From Desulfococcaceae bacterium HSG9 (lineage in GTDB: Bacteria > Desulfobacterota > Desulfobacteria > Desulfobacterales > JAUCGF01), in contig JAUCGF010000078.1 in assembly GCA_030378005.1 (NCBI GenBank), positions 1 through 64,000 of the forward strand: a DNA stretch of 64,000 nucleotides, written 5' to 3'. The notes under the pieces are model-generated. The model had not been told where the DNA came from, did not search any database, and saw nothing but the letters and a program-made list of their open reading frames with translations. This document shows, one piece after another, positions 63,001 through 64,000 of the stretch (position 1 is the first letter of the stretch; every line of letters starts with the position of its first letter). The translations under genes were made by a program, and so were the position numbers.

Positions 63001-64000
63001 CCGGCAATGGCTGTGATGAGCGGCGCTCTGCCCACATGACTGTAAACGCAGTAACGTGCATACGGATCGAGCTTTGCCCAATCGTTCCACATGGCATACA
63101 CTTCATACGTGCCGGCAGTCGGCAGATTTGGACGCCAGGTGGCAACCGCGCCAACGGTCTCCGTATAGCGTGGTTTTGTTCCGTAATAGCCTGCCTTATT
63201 ATTGGAAGTCTTCCATTCTCCATCTGCCTCCTTATACCCCGTATCGCCGTTATCAACGATGACTTCACTGCCGGTATCGATATTTACAAATTTAACCGCA
63301 TCAGCCAGGGTGAACTTACCATGATCGACCGTCGGACTGTTCGGCTGACGCTCCACCGTAACATAGCCGCCCTGACCTTTAGCGAATACAAAGGAACCCA
63401 CATGCTGCCAACTCCCGGCGCCGCTGGTTTGATCCATTTTTTCACATCCCTCTGGTTGGGCACCTATGACGCCAAAGTTCACATGAATTTCATGGTCGTT
63501 TTCAATTACATTTTCAAAAGTGTAACTCGATGGCGTTGAGTTCAGGGGATCATCATCTACAATCACCTCTTGTACAAAATAACCCGTATCCGGTGTGAAG
63601 GTGAATATCTGGTCCGTGCCATAATCCACTTCCACCTCTCCCGGTGGATTTCCGGATGGACTTATAGAACCGTCATGGCCGGCGGTTGCGGTGATAATAC
63701 GCGTTGCACGGCGACACTCGACGTTCAATTCATATTGCAACGGATATGCTCTGCTACCCCCTTGGCGCTGTACTCTGACATAATAAGTGATGTCCGGTTG
63801 TAATTCCAACTCTCCGATACTAAAATCCTTATCATTATTGCTAATATCTCTATTGGAAGCATAACTTCTGTCGAGATTATCACATCCATTCCCATCGAAG
63901 AGTAAATACCCTTTAGGGTTGGTTCCGTAATCCTCGTAACCTTCTGTGAAAATTTTAACCAGACTGGGATAGCCTGCCGGCAGTACAAAGCTATAGTAGT
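57039..64000 (-). CDS. pilY1: Giant PilY1-like pilus-associated protein (5' end beyond window)
   Basis: The frame stays open to the right edge, so the start is outside. At least 2,320 residues are visible; the apparent start at 63809 is only an internal TTG. From the N-terminal side: a PPC-type segment (63715-64000), InlB-like repeat, golvesin-like module in swapped order (63025-63440), InlB-like repeat, second PPC (about 62385-62735), and MopE-type Cys/Asp-rich segment (DDDNDNDGW...CDDGD). A VWA domain follows with MIDAS FLLDDSGSM at about 61,875, interrupted by about 600 residues. The C-terminal PilY1 beta-propeller has a calcium loop (DVDFDDKVDFAYAGD) near 58,080. It would act in pilus biogenesis, adhesion or surface sensing. 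Confidence 0.9.
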   Translation of the reverse strand, partial: YYSFVLPAGYPSLVKIFTEGYEDYGTNPKGYLLFDGNGCDNLDRSYASNRDISNNDKDFSIGELELQPDITYYVRVQRQGGSRAYPLQYELNVECRRATRIITATAGHDGSISPSGNPPGEVEVDYGTDQIFTFTPDTGYFVQEVIVDDDPLNSTPSSYTFENVIENDHEIHVNFGVIGAQPEGCEKMDQTSGAGSWQHVGSFVFAKGQGGYVTVERQPNSPTVDHGKFTLADAVKFVNIDTGSEVIVDNGDTGYKEADGEWKTSNNKAGYYGTKPRYTETVGAVATWRPNLPTAGTYEVYAMWNDWAKLDPYARYCVYSHVGRAPLITAIAGDNGTISPSGTVTVTPGEDKEFEMKPDNGYSISSNTITIDDQEYVDGASATLPDGTLMTFDIDSNSRIGTCVFTGVNDDHTIEVNFDDHGNSCETASTISCPNGTAEGNIDFGKDGDYFQLVLDEAQTVQIYTTSDPMTDTEGYLYKASEPPSPDDCTSDIDSNDDRDGSDRNFYIERVLQPGTYYIKVKNRNDADLGAYTLNVDCGDQPADMEITMAPGVHGTITVVEDYPFSGDTVSVPFGSDVSFVIESDDEAYCTESVLTLAANADPQTPTDHGALADYTFEYVSQNHTISASFKTCDFDDDNDNDGWTIGAGDCDDGDPDRFPGNAEVCGDAKDQDCNGVDLLCSLASGCVDIADVPLDVRVKSAPPMVMFLLDDSGSMDWSILTSNGKHDKHTYIFDNPHRDNNYSGGSYKTVTGYERRNWKTQWGGYNKMYYSPGVTYEPWPNLDGKVTNLAQPGNADPNKPLQDPIKASKPFDVKDDKDRVGLSATYVSIPSQIGGERVTVTRVKIDADGDGSVDDNDADETAADAIALVNISEWREGVAIENQTNVIIIDNQNASQFFTTKTWEDSSTTDYYGSESVYTKTNGAQATWLLDVPAGDYYVFVTATKKKKINVADDGKVTAVWGYWETDTGTDPFKWVRYEKFNEIDRAEHAPYTVYSERGNTDITIELNQKLGRPDFPSFEWDWDNDDLADWNDRWKAYWHKYYNGGQPYSDADTDWVKDDDGYIISPPTNRPNDGHNATWSWNGLDWIALGTQAGKPGKVFTFTGLMEDGTKRRIHDIPNSHYYTKDNNGGIWLVELIKDDSDDGSERIDYYHFKDDSVVLDGSNPNDIIYVGATDYVDGGELILMNPLETDSAQADFVPDEIKQYTDLSNPKNPVKRKLTYTWARQNFANWYSYYRKRELTAKAAVGRVIAESENLMVGIHTIHKRASLPVQPVWVEGKNDMSHSLLEALYAIDSDDGTPLRKGLQRIGQYYSDVDGIEPSGLGASPYWPAEEGGECQHAFAIAMTDGYYNGDNPSNINNADNDDNSDFDGGGYGDSYSKTLADVAMHYYERDLSSDLNDIVPSRRKDKAPHQHMSTYSVAFGVTGYLDPNEYPSAQYPDCPPACPWPNTGNDKGKVDDLWHAAVNGRGNFYSAGNPQELVEALKDLLSEMGSSAGSGASVTTNTGQLKEGALLFVGLYKSDGWQGDILAWPLDSTTGAPMEINEDNGGWSATDKLGDKTADERKIFTYDGTEGQPFRIANISAQQQSWLGSDDPDDAAKLLDFIRGDHSNEIDNGGNFRNRPLIKAGEARRSKLGDIVHSTTMHVKYSETDSDVLYVGANDGMLHAFDVKTGDELWAYIPNQVIPYLYELAQEGYGHKYYVDGDQYYKNIKDVSKSDAPDKIIMTGSLRKGGKGIYSLDITNPRGSGPGGNTETGLATSIANWEYPIIGADPEAGALDITYMGVSGKSEFSCNEAVIGADSGATARISTIIPANHGAVEDGDAGPTFTLYDIKIGPNGMFKDKEILKHHEPGGDIESPGNGKGKVLNILRGAEADADIGYSYSKPYIVNSNAGWVVIFGNGYDSLRGHAVLYIIEIDADGKIERDMNNKPKIKKIDTNPNPDTGDCLGGANQECNGLSTPLLIDVDFDDKVDFAYAGDLMGNMWKFDLRRANDWDTSTDNWKVAYYDKFNDPRPLFHAVNELGQNQPITSRPDAIEACDDNQSGYLITFGTGRYLGDDDYSDASMQTIYGIWDWQDDWDESKSAGISLGQMKKKTDMIADTLTDCPGETPDGKDDLLDTSRPLYYPEPEPDGTDLSPDVRLVQQNITATETVQINGENIDVDILSDREMNWYSPESGPGCHVGWYFDLPTSRERVIADVSIRDGIVWAVSIVPSDEPCITGGGSSILWGMNVCNGGAPNKPLFDINGDGVVDSGDLIDGKAPSGVHLPGIVYPPAFMKAGSNTLIFVNPLNPTALPAPPIQGAKTTIGIYYWKERL

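Noticed and set aside
63725-63988. 87-residue minus-strand open frame at the right edge
   Set aside because: The PilY1-like frame is open over the same bases to the window end and has matching PPC-type sequence, so this is an out-of-frame shadow.

Overview
The window looks like a chromosomal segment of a Gram-negative, probably motile, anaerobe-type bacterium. It carries an outer-envelope toolkit (AMIN/amidase, a PilY1-type pilus protein, Sec and Tat signal peptides), chemotaxis and two-component proteins, Dpp- and Ugp-type ABC importers and a 4Fe-4S DUF362 protein. It also has many short palindromic intergenic repeats. The mix and the moderate-to-low GC suggest a Desulfobacterota (Desulfobacterales-like) genome. 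This is an inference from gene content, because no rRNA gene or other phylogenetic marker could be tested.

Layout. Positions 1-3,024: the end of an unknown gene, then a minus-strand hisZ-like / hisG-like / hisG-like operon in which one HisG copy has lost its PRPP loop. 3,670-8,763 (plus): a LapA-type membrane protein, mutS and an AmiC-type amidase. 8,874-11,574 (minus): a Trp-rich secreted protein, a sigma / anti-sigma / secreted-protein cassette and a TPR protein. 11,780-17,369 (minus): a Ugp/Mal-type sugar ABC importer whose genes are split by a Phd-RelE toxin-antitoxin pair and a Uma2-type nuclease gene. 17,518-22,033 (minus): a chemoreceptor and two tandemly duplicated orphan periplasmic binding proteins. 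22,539-25,774 (plus): a membrane phosphoesterase, argB and a DUF362 ferredoxin. 25,815-27,399: an AT-rich insert with a zinc-ribbon/PLD protein. 27,637-33,376 (plus): ssb, a membrane protein, an MFS exporter, a receiver-histidine kinase and a pseudouridine synthase.

33,790-40,788 (minus) is one tight operon. It encodes a Memo-AMMECR1 fusion, a membrane-embedded spermidine-synthase-like protein, the AmmeMemoRadiSam radical SAM enzyme and a hybrid histidine kinase. The fusion has a Sec-type and the radical SAM enzyme a Tat-type signal peptide, so this poorly understood system seems to work outside the cytoplasm here. It is followed upstream by a solitary tnpB (40,933-41,991). 42,321-46,323 (plus) is a small fatty-acid/polyketide-type cluster: two ketosynthases, a hotdog thioesterase and a double-hotdog dehydratase. 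46,496-49,949 holds a tRNA deacylase, a pseudo-receiver protein, a THUMP methyltransferase and a second Uma2 protein. 50,127-55,781 is a complete Dpp-type peptide importer with an internal terminator after the binding-protein gene.

The right end (55,813-64,000, minus) holds a DUF4124 protein, a PilY2-sized secreted protein and a giant PilY1-like protein of at least 2,300 residues that runs off the window. It carries two modules in which the halves of a golvesin-type domain appear in swapped order. Intergenic gaps throughout carry at least six families of palindromic repeats. No rRNA, tRNA or CRISPR array was seen.
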